From positions 5,828,001 to 5,892,000 of the forward strand of contig NC_064230.1 of assembly GCF_023101765.2 (NCBI RefSeq): 64,000 nt of DNA, written 5' to 3'. Source of the stretch: Spodoptera frugiperda (Eukaryota > Arthropoda > Insecta > Lepidoptera > Noctuidae). The notes beneath the pieces were generated by a model. It was not told where the DNA came from. It searched no databases and worked only from the letters and a program-made list of their open reading frames with translations. The first letter of the stretch is position 1, and every line of letters begins with the position of its first letter. A program made the translations under genes and the position numbers. This document shows positions 1-18,093 of the stretch, piece after piece.

Positions 1-1609
1 AATATATCTTCGAAAGTATTTGTTTCCGTAAGAAAATAAAAAAACGTGTCTTATATTTTGAAATAAGTTAAATGACGGACATTAAAATTAAAATTAGTCA
101 TCTATCCTATTTCTTCAATATTTTTTTATATTCTTACTAATTACATAATATGCAAACTTACCCATAAAAATAAAAAGAAGTACACTTTCATTATGATATA
201 GGTATTTTAAGTGAAATTAAATTAAAATTATGACATCTACAACGTAACTATAGGAAAGGTAAATGCAATTATATTTTATTGATATTTTACGATTTTGTGA
301 TGAATAAAGTCAATGGTGGATGAAATTAAATTAAGAAATAGAAATGTCTTTAAATAGTAATCATTTTACAAAGTTAGATAAGTAAAGCCGTAGCAACTGA
401 AGGCTTTTTTTGGTTTAAGCCGGTAAAAGAGCAAATGGATCACCTGATAGTAATGAATCGCCGCCGCCCGTGGACACCCGGAACACGAGCTATGTAGGTT
501 GTATAACTCCGTCCCTCTCGCACTGCTCAGTGATCGACCATTCTGACACAATGGTAATAGCAGACTAAGGCCCCAGAATTAAAGAATTGTTGCGGATACG
601 GGCATTGGAAATATTGTCCTCGGGTAATACACAGGAAAACAGATGTTGCAAATAATGCCGCCATAATGAGTGGAAAGATTTTTTTTATGAACCAGCCGGT
701 AATCGAGCAGACGTATTACCTGATGGTAAGCAATCGCCGCCGCCCATAGACACTTGAAACACCAGAGGCGTTACAAGTGCGTTGCCGGCTTTTTGGGAAT
801 TTAAGTGAATTTAAGGGTTGTTGTTCGGGAATGGGGATGGGGAAGATTGGGAAGGGGGAATTGGGCCTCCGGTAATAGATGGAAGTCAAGTAGCACACTT
901 ATGACCAAAATGATAATCGAAACGAAAGAGTCCATAAAAATCTATATAATAGCCTATTTTCAACACTCCTGAGAAACATTCCAGGCAGAACAGCTAAATT
1001 AATGAACTAATGTGAGTAAAATAAATTCCCTAAATATTTGCATTATTTTTCTACCGTAACAACATTATCTTAGAGACTGTCAGTTTGACGGATTATTAAG
1101 GTTACCAACTGTAGAAGAATGCTACCATTATGGTAACTAGTAGTATGATTTGTTGTTTTATAAATTGAACATGACACTAAAATCGTTCATGGCCCTGGTG
1201 TTTATTACTAAAATCCATAAAATGCAGAATTATTTCTGTAAAAGCTGTCAGTAAAAATGTGCCAAATGACGACACATTACAAATAAATAATGGTAATGAC
1301 CTTTTAAACTGAATTTGGTAGTACGGACACAGTAGACCTAAAATAAAGACATGAACTAAAAAGCATATAACGTGCATTACATATTATTATAACAAACATA
1401 AACACAACAATCAAGTAAAAAACATAAAAGTTTTGGTAGAAATATTCAAATATAAAATCGACAACACCGATAAACGTCAACTTCAATTTGACAGTGACAG
1501 ATCTATCAAAACAAACCATTGCAAATCTAACCAAATAAAATGGGTTAGTTTCTCTCACAACTGTTTAGAAAGACGTTTAAAACTTCTAACTGAACATTAA
1601 TATATAAAA
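1..1609. other. Intergenic region upstream of prune
   Basis: No gene can be supported here. Bases 1-120 match an interspersed AT-rich repeat seen again near 23370, 30790, 41085 and 43000 (shared core: ACGTGTCTAATATTTT followed by a tract ending GTCATCTACC). Two damaged family B repeats follow at about 404-570 and 679-890. The stretch 900-1609 is AT-rich and presumably carries the prune promoter and 5' UTR. Two overlapping open frames on the minus strand (about 1177-1558) have no recognisable domain and look like AT-rich chance frames. Confidence 0.5.
404..890 (+). repeat. Two fragments of interspersed repeat family B
   Basis: Two copies of a roughly 300-bp repeat that occurs about 18 times in the window. 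Its left part reads GCCGGTAAACGAGC, then ATCACCTGATGGTAAGC and GCCGCCGCCCATGG; its middle is a G-rich GGGGATTGGGAAG stretch; its right part reads GGTATCACTCCGGTCGAGCCGG and a GCCATGCTTCGGCACT-type end read in the other direction. The first copy (404-490) is only the left part. The second (679-890) runs to the GGGCCTCCGGTAA segment. The class of element is not clear to me; no coding capacity is visible. Confidence 0.6.
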
Positions 1610-7698
<6,089 letters not shown>

Positions 7699-7798
7699 TC
7701 AGTTATTACATTTTGTCGTTTATATGGGGATGTTTGTTTTATTTTTTCCTTTTTAGAAATTCTGTCTAGATGGTTTTATTGAACAAAATTTTTTTTTT

Positions 7799-7804
7799 AA
7801 TAAA
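7799..7804 (+). promoter_or_regulatory. Probable poly-A signal of prune
   Basis: AATAAA about 100 nt after the prune stop codon, in a T-rich tract. Another AATAAA-like site follows within 15 nt. Position fits a short 3' UTR. Confidence 0.5.
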
Positions 7805-7826
7805 ACGTTAATAAATAATAAAACGC

Positions 7827-8165
<339 letters not shown>

Positions 8166-8425
8166 GGGCCATATTATAAATATAGGTTTTGAATTTATAT
8201 AGTTAAAGATAAAACTAAGGGACTAAAAGATAAAATAACTGTCTTTTTTTACATCGAAAAGTATTACACACCATGGTCAGTTTCAGAAAAAAAAATATAT
8301 AAAAAAAGGAATAGTTGTCTTTGACTTTGAATTATTTTTTGTTGAGAAAAAAAGCAAATTTTATGCTTATACAGAATACATAATAATTATCGGATTATTA
8401 TTTTTAAGTACGTATTAACTAAAAT

Positions 8426-11400
8426 ATGCCTTTTAATCTGCGTAAGAGGACTCCACTGAGTTATTACGAGCCTGACGAACCAAAATTCGACGAATATTTA
8501 TGTGAGTATACTTTTGATAGGTAAAAATAAAACGTATACAAAATTTTGCAATAATTGACATTTTCCCGCCGAAACATAAGGCGGGAAAATATGTCTGTTA
8601 CAAGAAACTTAAGTTCTAATACCCACCTAATTCCTGATTTATTATATAAAAAAACAATCTATTGTTTAAAATATTTCATCATAAAAAATCCTAAAATCAC
8701 ACAACGTCACGCCTTTTATCCCCGAAGGGGTAGGCAGAAGTGCACAATATTTATACGGCACATAATGCCGCTATACCTACAATGTACACTCGTTTTCACC
8801 ATTTGTGTTATATAAGTCCCATGTAATGGGGGTGAGCCTATTGATTGCCATTGATATAGGTACCGGGCACAATTCCAAACTCCGTGCAACTATTGAGAAA
8901 TGTTCGAAATCCCAAAAAATGCCCAGTAATACTTTGCCCGACTCGGAAATCCCTTGTCGCCGCAGTCGCAATTGCGATTACTCGACCAATGAGGTAGCTA
9001 TTTCTAATTCATTTTAGATTTTTTTGTAGGACAAGCCCATTTGCTCACAAAATACTGTTATTGCAGATTGTGAAGAATGCTCTGACTTCGTATACGACTA
9101 CTGCGCCATACATGGACCGTTACTGGTCGTGCCTGATAATAAGGTATTATTATTAATTAACTGCACAATGTAAAACAATCTTTGAAATAAAAAATATTTT
9201 GGCCCCGGCAACCATACTGTGTGCCGGTAACTCGCTAGGCAGGCCGCAGCTCCGGGTTATATTTTGACCATAGGTAATTAAAAAATAAATTACGTAGAAC
9301 ACAATGGGGTTCTGCTTCGCCAATGACATTTAATAGAGGACTATTCCAATTGGCATTACACAAACATCTGCTTTGAACAGATTATAATATTATAACACAT
9401 TCATCAGATTTTTTATATTTTATCCTTCCTAAGGTGCCAGCAAAGACTGGCTTCCCTGCTTACGTACCTCGCGCTGCGCTAACTATACCCAATGTGTTCC
9501 TGCATTTAGCTCCATCTATAATACCAGGTACGTAGAAGTAAACAGTTAATACCGTAAGTACCTACGAGCTTGCTTTACGTTTAGAGGAATCAAAGTTTGC
9601 TTTACGTTGAGTGAAAATGAAACGAGAGCGCGTTTGGCACTCTGATTGGCCGGCGCAAATGAACCAACTTATCAGAGTGGCGAACGCGCTCTCATTTTAA
9701 TCTTGTAATGACAACTGGTCTTGTATACTATTACCTACTATGGAGCAAAGGTATAAGTTTATATTTATATCAAGTAGGTATACTTTACTACTTTATATTT
9801 GCATGCCTCATGGTAAAATATGGCTGAACTCGTAATGTAACTAAACACCACATTATATTGTAATAACCCATATTTGCAAATAAACTCTCTTTATCTTTAT
9901 CTTTACCATTGTCTCCACCACCCGTACTCTGTTAACATCCTCTAGGTGCTGGTCTCGGTGTGTTTAGCACTTTAACGTTACCCCGCGGCGTTCGGTTTGG
10001 ACCATACCGTGGACAACGCACACAAGATGTGGACTCCATGTATTGTTGGCAGGTAACTATATTATTGTACTAGCTTCTGCCCGAGACTTCGTCCGCGGAA
10101 AATTAAAAAATTTTGGGTTGTACTACCCCTAACATTTAGAGGGATGAAAAATTTATTGATGTTGGCCGATTCTCATAGATACCGGATAAGCACAAAAAAA
10201 AAACATCAAAATCGGTCAAGCCGTTTCGGAGGAGTATGGCAACGAAAACTATGACACGAGAATTTTATATATTAGATTTATAACATTGAGTTGATTGTGA
10301 TGAGTGTCCTTATAATTAGTAAATGTCTTATTAGAGGTCTGAGGTTATCGAACCTTTGCTGCGCAAAGTATTATTAAGTTTTCTTGTGCAAGCTTAGAAA
10401 AGAGTCTCAATGTTTGACAAAAAAAGCCCATTCTAGATTAAAAATAAATGTTGACTGCATGGATACCGCACTATAGCTGTAAAACTAGCTACTGCGTAAA
10501 GTGTTTGTAATTCAATTCGATTCAATGATAGACAAACTATTATTTATTTCTATGTTCGGTGTAATTGAAACAAATGATTTGACTTTAATCTTGACATTGG
10601 GTATTGAACGCACGGGTCTGAGTTCTAGTGTGAATTTATATGTTTGTAAACGCAACCACGACACTGATGTAAATTTATTCCTGGAATTGTTGATCTGAGT
10701 AAATATATTTGTGAAAATTTAAATTGTAGATCTACAGTGACTACAACCGCCGGTCCCATGTAATAGACGCGGCAGATAATAACTCCTCGAATTGGATGCG
10801 ATATGTCAACTGCGCCAGACACTGGAAGGAACAGAATCTACTGGCTTATCAGTATAAAGGGCAGTTGTATTATAGGTATGGAAATTCAATTATTTAACTA
10901 AAAAGACTATTAGTAGGCAGCGTGACATCGATACGAATGTGTGTGATCAAGTGTGGGAGAGCCATGCTTCGGCACGAATGGGCCGGCTCGACCGGAGTGA
11001 TACCACGGCCTCACAGAAAACCGACGTGAAACAACGCTTACGTTGTATTTCGTTGTGTGAGTGAGATTACCGGAGGCCCAATTCCCCCCTTCCCAATCTT
11101 CCCCATCCCCGATTCCCGAACAACAACCCTTAAATTCCTAACTCCCAAAAAGCCGGCAACGCACTTGTAACGCCTCTGGTGTTCAAGTGTCCATGGGCGG
11201 CGGCGATTGCTTACCATCAGGTAATACGTCTGCACGATTGCCGGCTTGTTCCATAAAAAAAAAAAAAAACGAATGAAGAGTCCCTCTGTGACTCGAAACT
11301 AGTAGAGCTTTTCTCCATTAATTTACGTGAGTAATCCGTGAATTTAATATATCTCACGATAGTTATTATAAAAATTCAATCATTTATTTTCATTAACTAA

Positions 11401-13116
11401 AAATCACGGTTTACTCACGTTTTTTTTATAGGAATAGGTGGGAAACGACCTAACGAGTCACCTATCTGATGGTAAGCGATCAGCGCCGTCCTTGGACACC
11501 CACAACACCAGAGGAGTCACGGGTGCGTCGCCGGCCTTAAATTAATGGAGAAAAGCTATACTACTTTATACTCATGATGAAGAGTTCTCCTGTGACTCGA
11601 AACTAGTAGAGCTTTTCTCCATTAATTTAGGTGAAAAAACAGTAATTTTTCGTTAGTTTACTATGTCTCACGATAGTTATTATATTATGTTAATCATTTT
11701 AATGTATATTTCAGAACAATAAAAATAATACCTCGATTTACTGAGCTTATGGTGTTCTACGGCAGTGAGTTTGCAAACGCTCTGCATATCAACTTGACTA
11801 AATACAACAATGCTAAATATTATGGAGAAGTTACTCGTACGTTTTAATATTATTATTTATTACTTACATAATTGATTAATATTTTATATGCGTTAGTTAG
11901 TTTGTTTGTTTGTTATATTTTCACTTCTTATTCTTACTGACCAACGATAAAAATAGCTCCAGTTCCTAGTAATATAACATCACCTGTATCGTGGGTGTAA
12001 TTCCTGTATTAAATACCTCTGTTTGTGATCCCAAACTTATATTCTGGGTCTATTTAGGGTGACTGGTAATTAGTGACCGATATTTAAACACGTGATTGTA
12101 CTCATGATTAACATGATGATGTATTTATTAATTTGTATGTTTGTAAAGACACCAATGATACAGGCGAAAATCCTAGTATTAGACTTAAGAATTGAAAGTA
12201 TCCTTAAAGACAGAAATAATAGTGAACATTTTAAGAACCTACCTATATAAAAAAAAAACCGTTTTGTTTAAGTGCCTGTTTTGTACTAATGAGTAATGAC
12301 TGTTTTATTCTCGTCACAGGTAAAGCAAAACCACTTCTGACCGAAAAGATATCAACGAAATCTCAAGAGCCTTTAACTGAAGAAAATTTTGATATAATTG
12401 ACGAAGAAATTGAAAATAATGATTCAAACCAACCTTTATCTGAAATTAGAATTAAAAATATTGATTTAGAACACTGTAAAGTGCTAGAAAATACTGTACA
12501 AGACCATACTCCAATAGATATTGAAGAATCTGAGAATTCTATTGACAAAGTGTCTATAGAAAATTTTCAATTTTTCAAAATAAACGACGAAAATCCTTCT
12601 AAACCTACAATTACCTCTGAAACTAAACTCCAAAATAATCCTTCAGAAGAAAAATCTGAAAAGAAGTTTAAAAAATGCGATACTTGCCAAAAAATTGTGT
12701 CAAAAAAGCATTATTCTAGTCACAAACATATGCATTTAAACCCTAATAGATTTTCCTGCTCTTACTGCCCTTATACAACGTTTAAAAAATACGCACTAAG
12801 CCAACATATAAGTGTTCACACAAAAGTTTATAAATATTCATGCGATATATGCGATTTTAAGACTAGTTATGGGAGAAATTTTAGGTCACATCGGGCAAAA
12901 CATGAAAATAGGGTGACTAAAGTCAAAGTTAAGCCAATCGGGATATCGGAAAAGATTTGCCAAATATGTGGGTTTACAACTACGTCGAGAAGTGTTATAG
13001 ATAGTCATAGAAAGAAACATAGAAATGTCAAGTTTATGTGTGATATGTGCACGTTTAGTACGTTGCATAGTTACAGTCTAGCGCGGCATCGCCGTACAGT
13101 GCACTCGGCAAAGTAA
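8426..13116 (+). CDS. PRDM9: PRDM9-like PR/SET zinc-finger histone methyltransferase
   Basis: Seven exons (8426-8501, 9067-9143, 9434-9527, 9946-10052, 10730-10875, 11715-11836, 12320-13116) join into 472 residues. The N-terminus MPFNLRKR matches the last part of the PRDM9 SSXRD region; no KRAB box precedes it in the window. A zinc knuckle follows (C27, C30, C38, H41). The PR/SET domain (about 75-190) has PRGVRFGPYRGQ, NWMRYVNCAR and FYGSEF. The three positions that match PRDM9 catalytic tyrosines 276, 341 and 357 are all tyrosine here (Y103, Y166, Y182). After an acidic linker come one degenerate (CDTC, 327) and four C2H2 fingers, without TGEKP linkers. In vertebrates PRDM9 methylates H3K4 and H3K36 and directs meiotic recombination; that role is not shown for this protein. 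Poly-A signal at 13320. PRDM7/11-type relatives are the alternative, but NLRKR plus knuckle plus NWMRYVNCAR favours PRDM9. Confidence 0.88.
8705..8990 (-). repeat. tRNA-related SINE, family D
   Basis: Full-length-like copy in intron 1 of the PRDM9-like gene. Plus-strand landmarks: CGTCACGCCT, CCCCGAAGGGGTAGGCAG, CACATAATGCCGCTATA, AAGTCCCATGTAAT, then a tRNA-like end (GCCCAGTAATACTTTGCCCGA and CGACCAATGAGG). In better copies (52587-52868) the minus strand reads GGGTTCGATTCCCGGGT, a B-box. Confidence 0.75.
9590..9720. repeat. Inverted-repeat element family J
   Basis: Imperfect palindrome: GAAACGAGAGCGCGTTTGGC with TCTGATTGGCCGGCGC at the left, and GGCGAACGCGCTCTC at the right in inverted order. 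Related copies occur at about 15200-15360, 37965-38050 and 62268-62360. Confidence 0.6.
10955..11260 (-). repeat. Family B repeat, near full length
   Basis: Minus-oriented copy in intron 5 of the PRDM9-like gene, from GGGAGAGCCATGCTTCGGCA to CAGGTAATACGTCTGC, then an A-rich tail. Confidence 0.65.
11262..11700. repeat. Family P inverted repeats with an internal insertion
   Basis: AAACTAGTAGAGCTTTTCTCC with flanking GAGTCACAGGAG-type sequence occurs twice (about 11290 and 11605) and a related element is at 25108-25260. Terminal parts read AACTAAAAATCACGGTTTAC and CTCACGATAGTTATTAT. Between the two copies sits a different repeat (about 11425-11550, GTGGGAAACGACC ... GATGGTAAGCGATCAG), so the arrangement looks like an insertion followed by local duplication. 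It ends about 15 nt before exon 6 (11715). Confidence 0.5.
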
Positions 13117-14023
13117 TGCTTTTAACAATAATTTACCTTTACCTTCAAATTTCATTTCATTTACCTAAATACATTCGCCGTTTTGCAAATGGTAGGGTAA
13201 AACACACCGAATTGTACTGTATTTTTTTTCATTCAATGTTACCTAGTTTTGTTTAATAGATTTAGTTATGTAATTATTATATTATTTTATGTGAATATCC
13301 AGTTTGTATGATCCAATTAAATAAATATTATTTTATGATCAAATTATATAAATATTATTTTAAATAAAAAAAATGCAAAAGTCTGATTATGATTGATTTA
13401 ATTAATTAAGAATAAAATGATAAAATTGTTATTAAAGTAGGAATGATTGTTATGTTAGAATAATAAGTTTTATTAATAAATAAATATGAAAACTATTATT
13501 TTTGTTTTATTTACTACACTGCAATAAAATTATGGCTTTTAATCTTCGATAGATTTAACAAGAAACATTGTACCTACATAAAAAATATAACTCTATTCTC
13601 TACCAGTTCAGTTATGTTTTAAAGTTTATCTGCGTAATTTATCAAGCATCTATTAGTTTTTCTGTACTTATATGCAGATGATATTAAAGAATACGTGAAA
13701 TTGACCAAGCGTTAGATAAGTATGTTTTTTAAATTAAAACTGATTTAAAACAATATATTTTTCTAAAAAGCATTAATTAGGGATTAATCTTTATTATTTA
13801 AACAGCAATGAAATCTATTCGTAATAACTATTAATTTTATTAATTTGAATTCACCATCATCATTTGAAACTCATCGCACATTGCAACAAAACGCAAACAC
13901 TTATACAATCTATGGTTCTATTTGTTATCACTTTGACATTTAATTCTAACCTCAATATTTCACGCGAAACTTTAGTAAACATACACATGTGACCTGTTTA
14001 ATAGAAAAATAATAAATAAAACA
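13117..14023. other. 3' UTR of the PRDM9-like gene and AT-rich spacer
   Basis: AATAAA at 13320-13325 is the best poly-A signal for the upstream gene. The rest is AT-rich and free of the repeat families seen elsewhere, which is unusual for this window. The last 150 bp presumably contain the promoter and 5' UTR of the RPA49 gene. Confidence 0.5.
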
Positions 14024-15100
14024 ATGCCACAATTACATATAGACGAAGTTTACCCAAAAGAGAGCGTATACCCAATGGTCGTGAGCTTCCAAAATGGTTA
14101 CATAACACAAAAATTCAAGACAAGCGATTGCGTTTTATTAGAAGACGAAAAAACTGGTAAGAAGACTGTTGCAACGGAATTATGCGACTTAATATACAGC
14201 GGGGAGGAGGAACAAGAGGAGCTAGGTAGGACTTTAATACTAGCACGGGACAAAACAACTGGGAAAGTGAGATTAATCGAAGTTGGTAATGTAGAGTTAA
14301 AACCTTGCTTACAAACGAACTTAGATGCTACAGAAGTGATGGAAAATAGTTATCTGGAGCTCAGTAGGAAGTTCGGATCGAAAAAACATAAACAGATAAT
14401 GGAACAGCGCGAGAAATTAAAGATTAATGTTGATACAGTCACTGAACAGATGCAAAATGTGACTGAAAGTGTCACTGAAGACCAACTAGATCTATCTTCC
14501 TACAATAAGAACGATTCTGATGAGTTCTACATACCCCCTATAAATAGAGAAGCTACTAAAGTCGAGGACGTCTATGATATTGACTCTATATTGACTCCGG
14601 AACAACGTGAAAAGATCTACAGCGAAATCCAAGGAACGAATTACATGACCGAGCTGCATCCTTTCTTAAAATCAATGGCAACTAAAGATCTATCTGAAAA
14701 ACAGACTGTTTTACTCGTATATGCGCAAACGCTACTACAATTGTACGCAACGCTAATGAAAGATATAAACCGCAAAAACTTTGCAGCTTGTCCATACTCC
14801 GTGACTTTAAACGATATTGTACTGAAAAACTTTCTTAGTAATGCCAACGGTAAACGAGGACGTTCACCACAGTTTAAGGATAAATCTTTATGTCATGCGT
14901 TAGTGTTCATTTTATTGTTGAATAATTATAAGTTTAATTTCAACGATTTGTGTCAGGAATTGAAGTTGACACAACGGACTGTTACGTCTAAAGTGGCGTT
15001 GACTGGTGCTACTCTGGTAACGGTGGGAACGAAGAAGATGGCTCATTTAAAACTACCGTTAAGTAGACCGGCTTTGAGAAGGAAAAGTACTAAGTTTTAA
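14024..15100 (+). CDS. POLR1E: DNA-directed RNA polymerase I subunit RPA49 (A49)
   Basis: Intronless frame of 358 residues. The N-terminal half (about 1-110) corresponds to the A49 dimerisation module that pairs with the A34.5/PAF49-type subunit. Diagnostic segments are SRKFGSKKHKQIMEQREK (about 115-132), FYIPPINREATKVEDVY (about 167-183), which lines up with LYLPPCYDDAAKPEDVY of human POLR1E, and a C-terminal tandem winged-helix region from about 190 on, ending in LKLPLSRPA. The protein acts in Pol I initiation and elongation on rDNA in the nucleolus. Length is somewhat short of human (about 420) and yeast proteins. The start follows an in-frame stop and an AAAACA context. The lack of introns contrasts with its neighbours. 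Confidence 0.93.
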   Translation: MPQLHIDEVYPKESVYPMVVSFQNGYITQKFKTSDCVLLEDEKTGKKTVATELCDLIYSGEEEQEELGRTLILARDKTTGKVRLIEVGNVELKPCLQTNLDATEVMENSYLELSRKFGSKKHKQIMEQREKLKINVDTVTEQMQNVTESVTEDQLDLSSYNKNDSDEFYIPPINREATKVEDVYDIDSILTPEQREKIYSEIQGTNYMTELHPFLKSMATKDLSEKQTVLLVYAQTLLQLYATLMKDINRKNFAACPYSVTLNDIVLKNFLSNANGKRGRSPQFKDKSLCHALVFILLLNNYKFNFNDLCQELKLTQRTVTSKVALTGATLVTVGTKKMAHLKLPLSRPALRRKSTKF

Positions 15101-16200
15101 ATACAAGTTTGACTTTACATTTTGTTGTTTTATTTCTTTTTTACTTTGATTTTATTCTGTTTAAGTTGCTACTCCACACTAGAATCGTACACAAGGCTTA
15201 GTGTAAGTTTGTTTTACGTTAAACGAGATCGAAACGAGAGCGCATTAGGTGTTCTAGAGCCTTAGTACGAGTTTACGCGCTTTGATTAGTTGATTCTTTG
15301 GAGCCGGCCAATCACAGCGCCGAACGCGGTCTTGATCTAGTTAAATGTAAAATGAACTCCTACTAAGGCCCCTGATTCGTTGGTTCATTTCTGATTGCTG
15401 CGCCTTTGCGACAACTATCCAAACTTTTCGATACCTACATTACGCTGAACCTTCCGTTTCTTCTTCGCCTTCCGTTCCACAACGAGACAAGCTGCAGTGC
15501 AAATATAAAATGTAGCACCTCTTCAGTTTCATTACAAGTCCCTTAGGGCGTTCTGTTATTACAAGCCAGACCACCACAAATGGAGCCCAGTGCGATTGAT
15601 GCCCGATCCGGAGCTGCGGACAACGTAAAAGGAGAAGGAACGGGGTGGTTTTTAGTTAGTAAGAGTCTGACACTCGGTCTTGCTTCACCCATGGCAGGAG
15701 AAGACATTAGAGGATTTCCCCCTCAAAAAAAGACGCATGACTTTAACTAACTTGTGAATCGCACCTGAGAGAGAGAGTTAGTCAGGTGCGCTAGCGACTA
15801 CTTGACCATCGACGCAGTTGGTTTTAAGTTAAGAAAATAAAACCACATTGTATATAGATATTGCTTGTAATACTTTTAATTATTATATTTTATTATGTAA
15901 CTTATAAACATTTCATTGTAAAACATAAAATATTACGATAATACAGATCATCTCTTCACTCTTTATACATGTCAAAGAAATTAAATAAAAAACGTCTTTA
16001 TTTCATTTAACTTAACATACATTTTTCAATGACAAAATTTCATTATATTTTATGTCAAAGGAAAAATAACTTTACGCCTATAGAACTAAAGTTCAAAATT
16101 AATTATCAATAACTCTAGGTTCAGTCAATATTAAAAATTTTAACATAAACATCACACATTTTAACTTAAAAATAGATCTGTATACAAAATATATTCCATA

Positions 16201-16585
16201 ATTCTTCTATGTTCCCATATACACATAAATTTGGACTCTATTTACAAACCAATAAGATCGATTTTAGAATAACTATAATACTGTTAAAATGTTATTTTTT
16301 TTACATACTGCTATCGGTAGCAACAAACCTTTACTGGTAATAATTAGTGAACGATATTTAAACACGTGATAGTACTCATGATTACAAACAACTTTCCTGA
16401 AGAAACTTTTTTTGTAAACTCATTAGTTTTAGTTTTATCATAATAACAAAACAACAAAATTTTATTAGCACGCGCGCGTAAAGTTCCAAAATAGCTACCT
16501 AGGTACTAGTCTTCCGATAACGTGGGCGAAATTTCCTTGTTTTGTTATTGTGATAAAAATAAAACGAGTGTACAAAAAAATTTCT
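16201..16585. mobile_element. Family A palindromic MITE with attached unique-looking segment
   Basis: 16334-16585 has the two inverted family A arms (TAATTAGTGAACGATATTT at the left). The adjoining 16205-16330 (CCCATATACACATAAATTTGG ... CTGCTATCGGTAG) is present in inverted orientation at about 30025-30150, again next to family A sequence. The pair suggests a longer element from which the common MITE form is an internal or terminal derivative. Confidence 0.55.
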
Positions 16586-16823
16586 TTGTCTATCAATCAC
16601 GCTGAAACTACTGAACAGATTTTGATAAAATTTGATATACAGACAGGGTACGACCTGGGTGATTGATAGGATGTGCCACTGGTAGAACCTAGTAATACAT
16701 ATAATATATTAAAATAAAGTTAATCTTAACATTGAGTATCTTATTTATGATATTTCAGTCAAAACTTAAAACAACATAATATACATTTAATCCCTAGAAG
16801 GGAAAAGCAGAATATAGTCAGCT

Positions 16824-17348
16824 AAGTTATTTAGTATTTAAGGAAATAAAGATAGATTCAGTACAGAGACAGTAAGCATTGGTTGTCTAGAGCCGATTGA
16901 ATTACAAAAGATATTGGCTTCGTTACCAGAGGCGTAGCAAGCGCTGTATAGATCTGCCATGTTAATTATACGGGGCCCCCGAGCGTGCATAAGCAAAAAT
17001 TAAAATCTTCTCAATATTTATTCTTTGAGAAATTAGAAAAGTCCGAATAATCAATTCCTTTTTTTTCGCGTAAAGCATGCTATAAAGTTCAAAAGTTGGA
17101 AGAAACTACTTAGGAAAAATAACGGCCCCCAAACACGGGCTTGCAGTCCGGGAAAAGTCATTGGATAATTTCCCCCCTCAAAAAAAAGGTATAACTAATT
17201 GGCCCCCAAACAATTTTTTATACGCAACACCGCCAAATCACGCTACGCCATTGTTCCTTACAAAGCGTACAATTTAGTATAACAATAGCTACTGTCCCTG
17301 TACTGAATCTATCTTTATTTTCTTACCTGTACCTATACTAAATAATTT
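16824..17348. mobile_element. Inverted-repeat element, about 520 bp
   Basis: The left end (TTATTTAGTAT ... AAATAAAGATAGATTCAG, about 16828-16880) is repeated in reverse complement at about 17280-17346 with few differences. Terminal arms are about 55-60 bp. The interior has a family E fragment (GTCCGGGAAAAGTCATTGG) and no open frame of note. Confidence 0.6.
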
Positions 17349-17639
17349 AACCGTTTGTAATTACTAATATGTAACACATTTTCAAGTTTTATAAAATAGT
17401 ATACGAACTTATAACACTATGACATAAACGGATCAATCCCAATAGGTACTTGCATTATGAACATCATAAAATTTAATTTACAACATAGAAATCGAACCTG
17501 CGATTTTATAGATAGTACAAAATAATATAACTTTAAATACCTAATAGTTCTTAGGATATCAGAATCCAGTAAAATAACTTAGCATAGTATCTGTCATGCA
17601 ATTTCATCAATTGAACCATTTGTGCTCTCTGATAAACGT

Positions 17640-17920
17640 GAACCTTTTTAGTGTGGGTTCACCATGCTTCGGCACTGCAGTGCCGGCTCGACCGGAGTGA
17701 TACCATGGCCTCACGGGAAACCGACGTGAAATAACGCTTGCGTTGTGTGAGTGTGGTTACCGAAGGCCCGATAACCCCCTTTCCCAATCCACAATTCCCC
17801 AAGAACCCTTAAAATCCTAACCCTAAAAGGCAACGCACTTGTAACGCCTTTGGTGTGTCGGGTGTCCATGGGCGGCGGTGATTGCTTGCCGTCAGGTGAT
17901 ACGACGGCTCGTTTCTGTAC
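17640..17920 (-). repeat. Family B repeat
   Basis: Minus-oriented copy with GTGCCGGCTCGACCGGAGTG and CCATGGGCGGCGGTGATTGC. Confidence 0.65.
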
Positions 17921-18093
17921 ATTGAATCTTCTGATTTATTTCGTTGCGGGATCCAAGACAGTCATTCATGTCCCTGGGACGTTGGACTTCAGTGTTCCGG
18001 TGTTTGCATGGTTGTATCTACTGTAGATCCTGGTGCACAGGAGTGGCAGCGGGAGGTTGTGGCGAACTTGTCTTATTAAAAAAAATGCGTAAT

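Larger units (their letters stand above)
15101..18093. other. Intergenic repeat-rich region between RPA49 and the minus-strand zinc-finger gene
   Basis: Convergent 3' ends of two genes. Contents: family J at 15200-15360, family E at 15590-15730, AT-rich sequence to 16200, a family A copy with attached sequence (16201-16585), an M-type repeat (16595-16700, CTGAAACTACTGAACAGATT), an inverted-repeat element (16824-17348), an AT-rich stretch, and family B in minus orientation (17640-17920). A minus-strand AATAAA at 17934-17939 may end the zinc-finger transcript. No gene is visible. Confidence 0.55.

Noticed and set aside
1177..1558. Two overlapping hydrophobic minus-strand frames upstream of prune
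   Set aside because: AT-rich, no domain, no splice context, overlapping in different frames.
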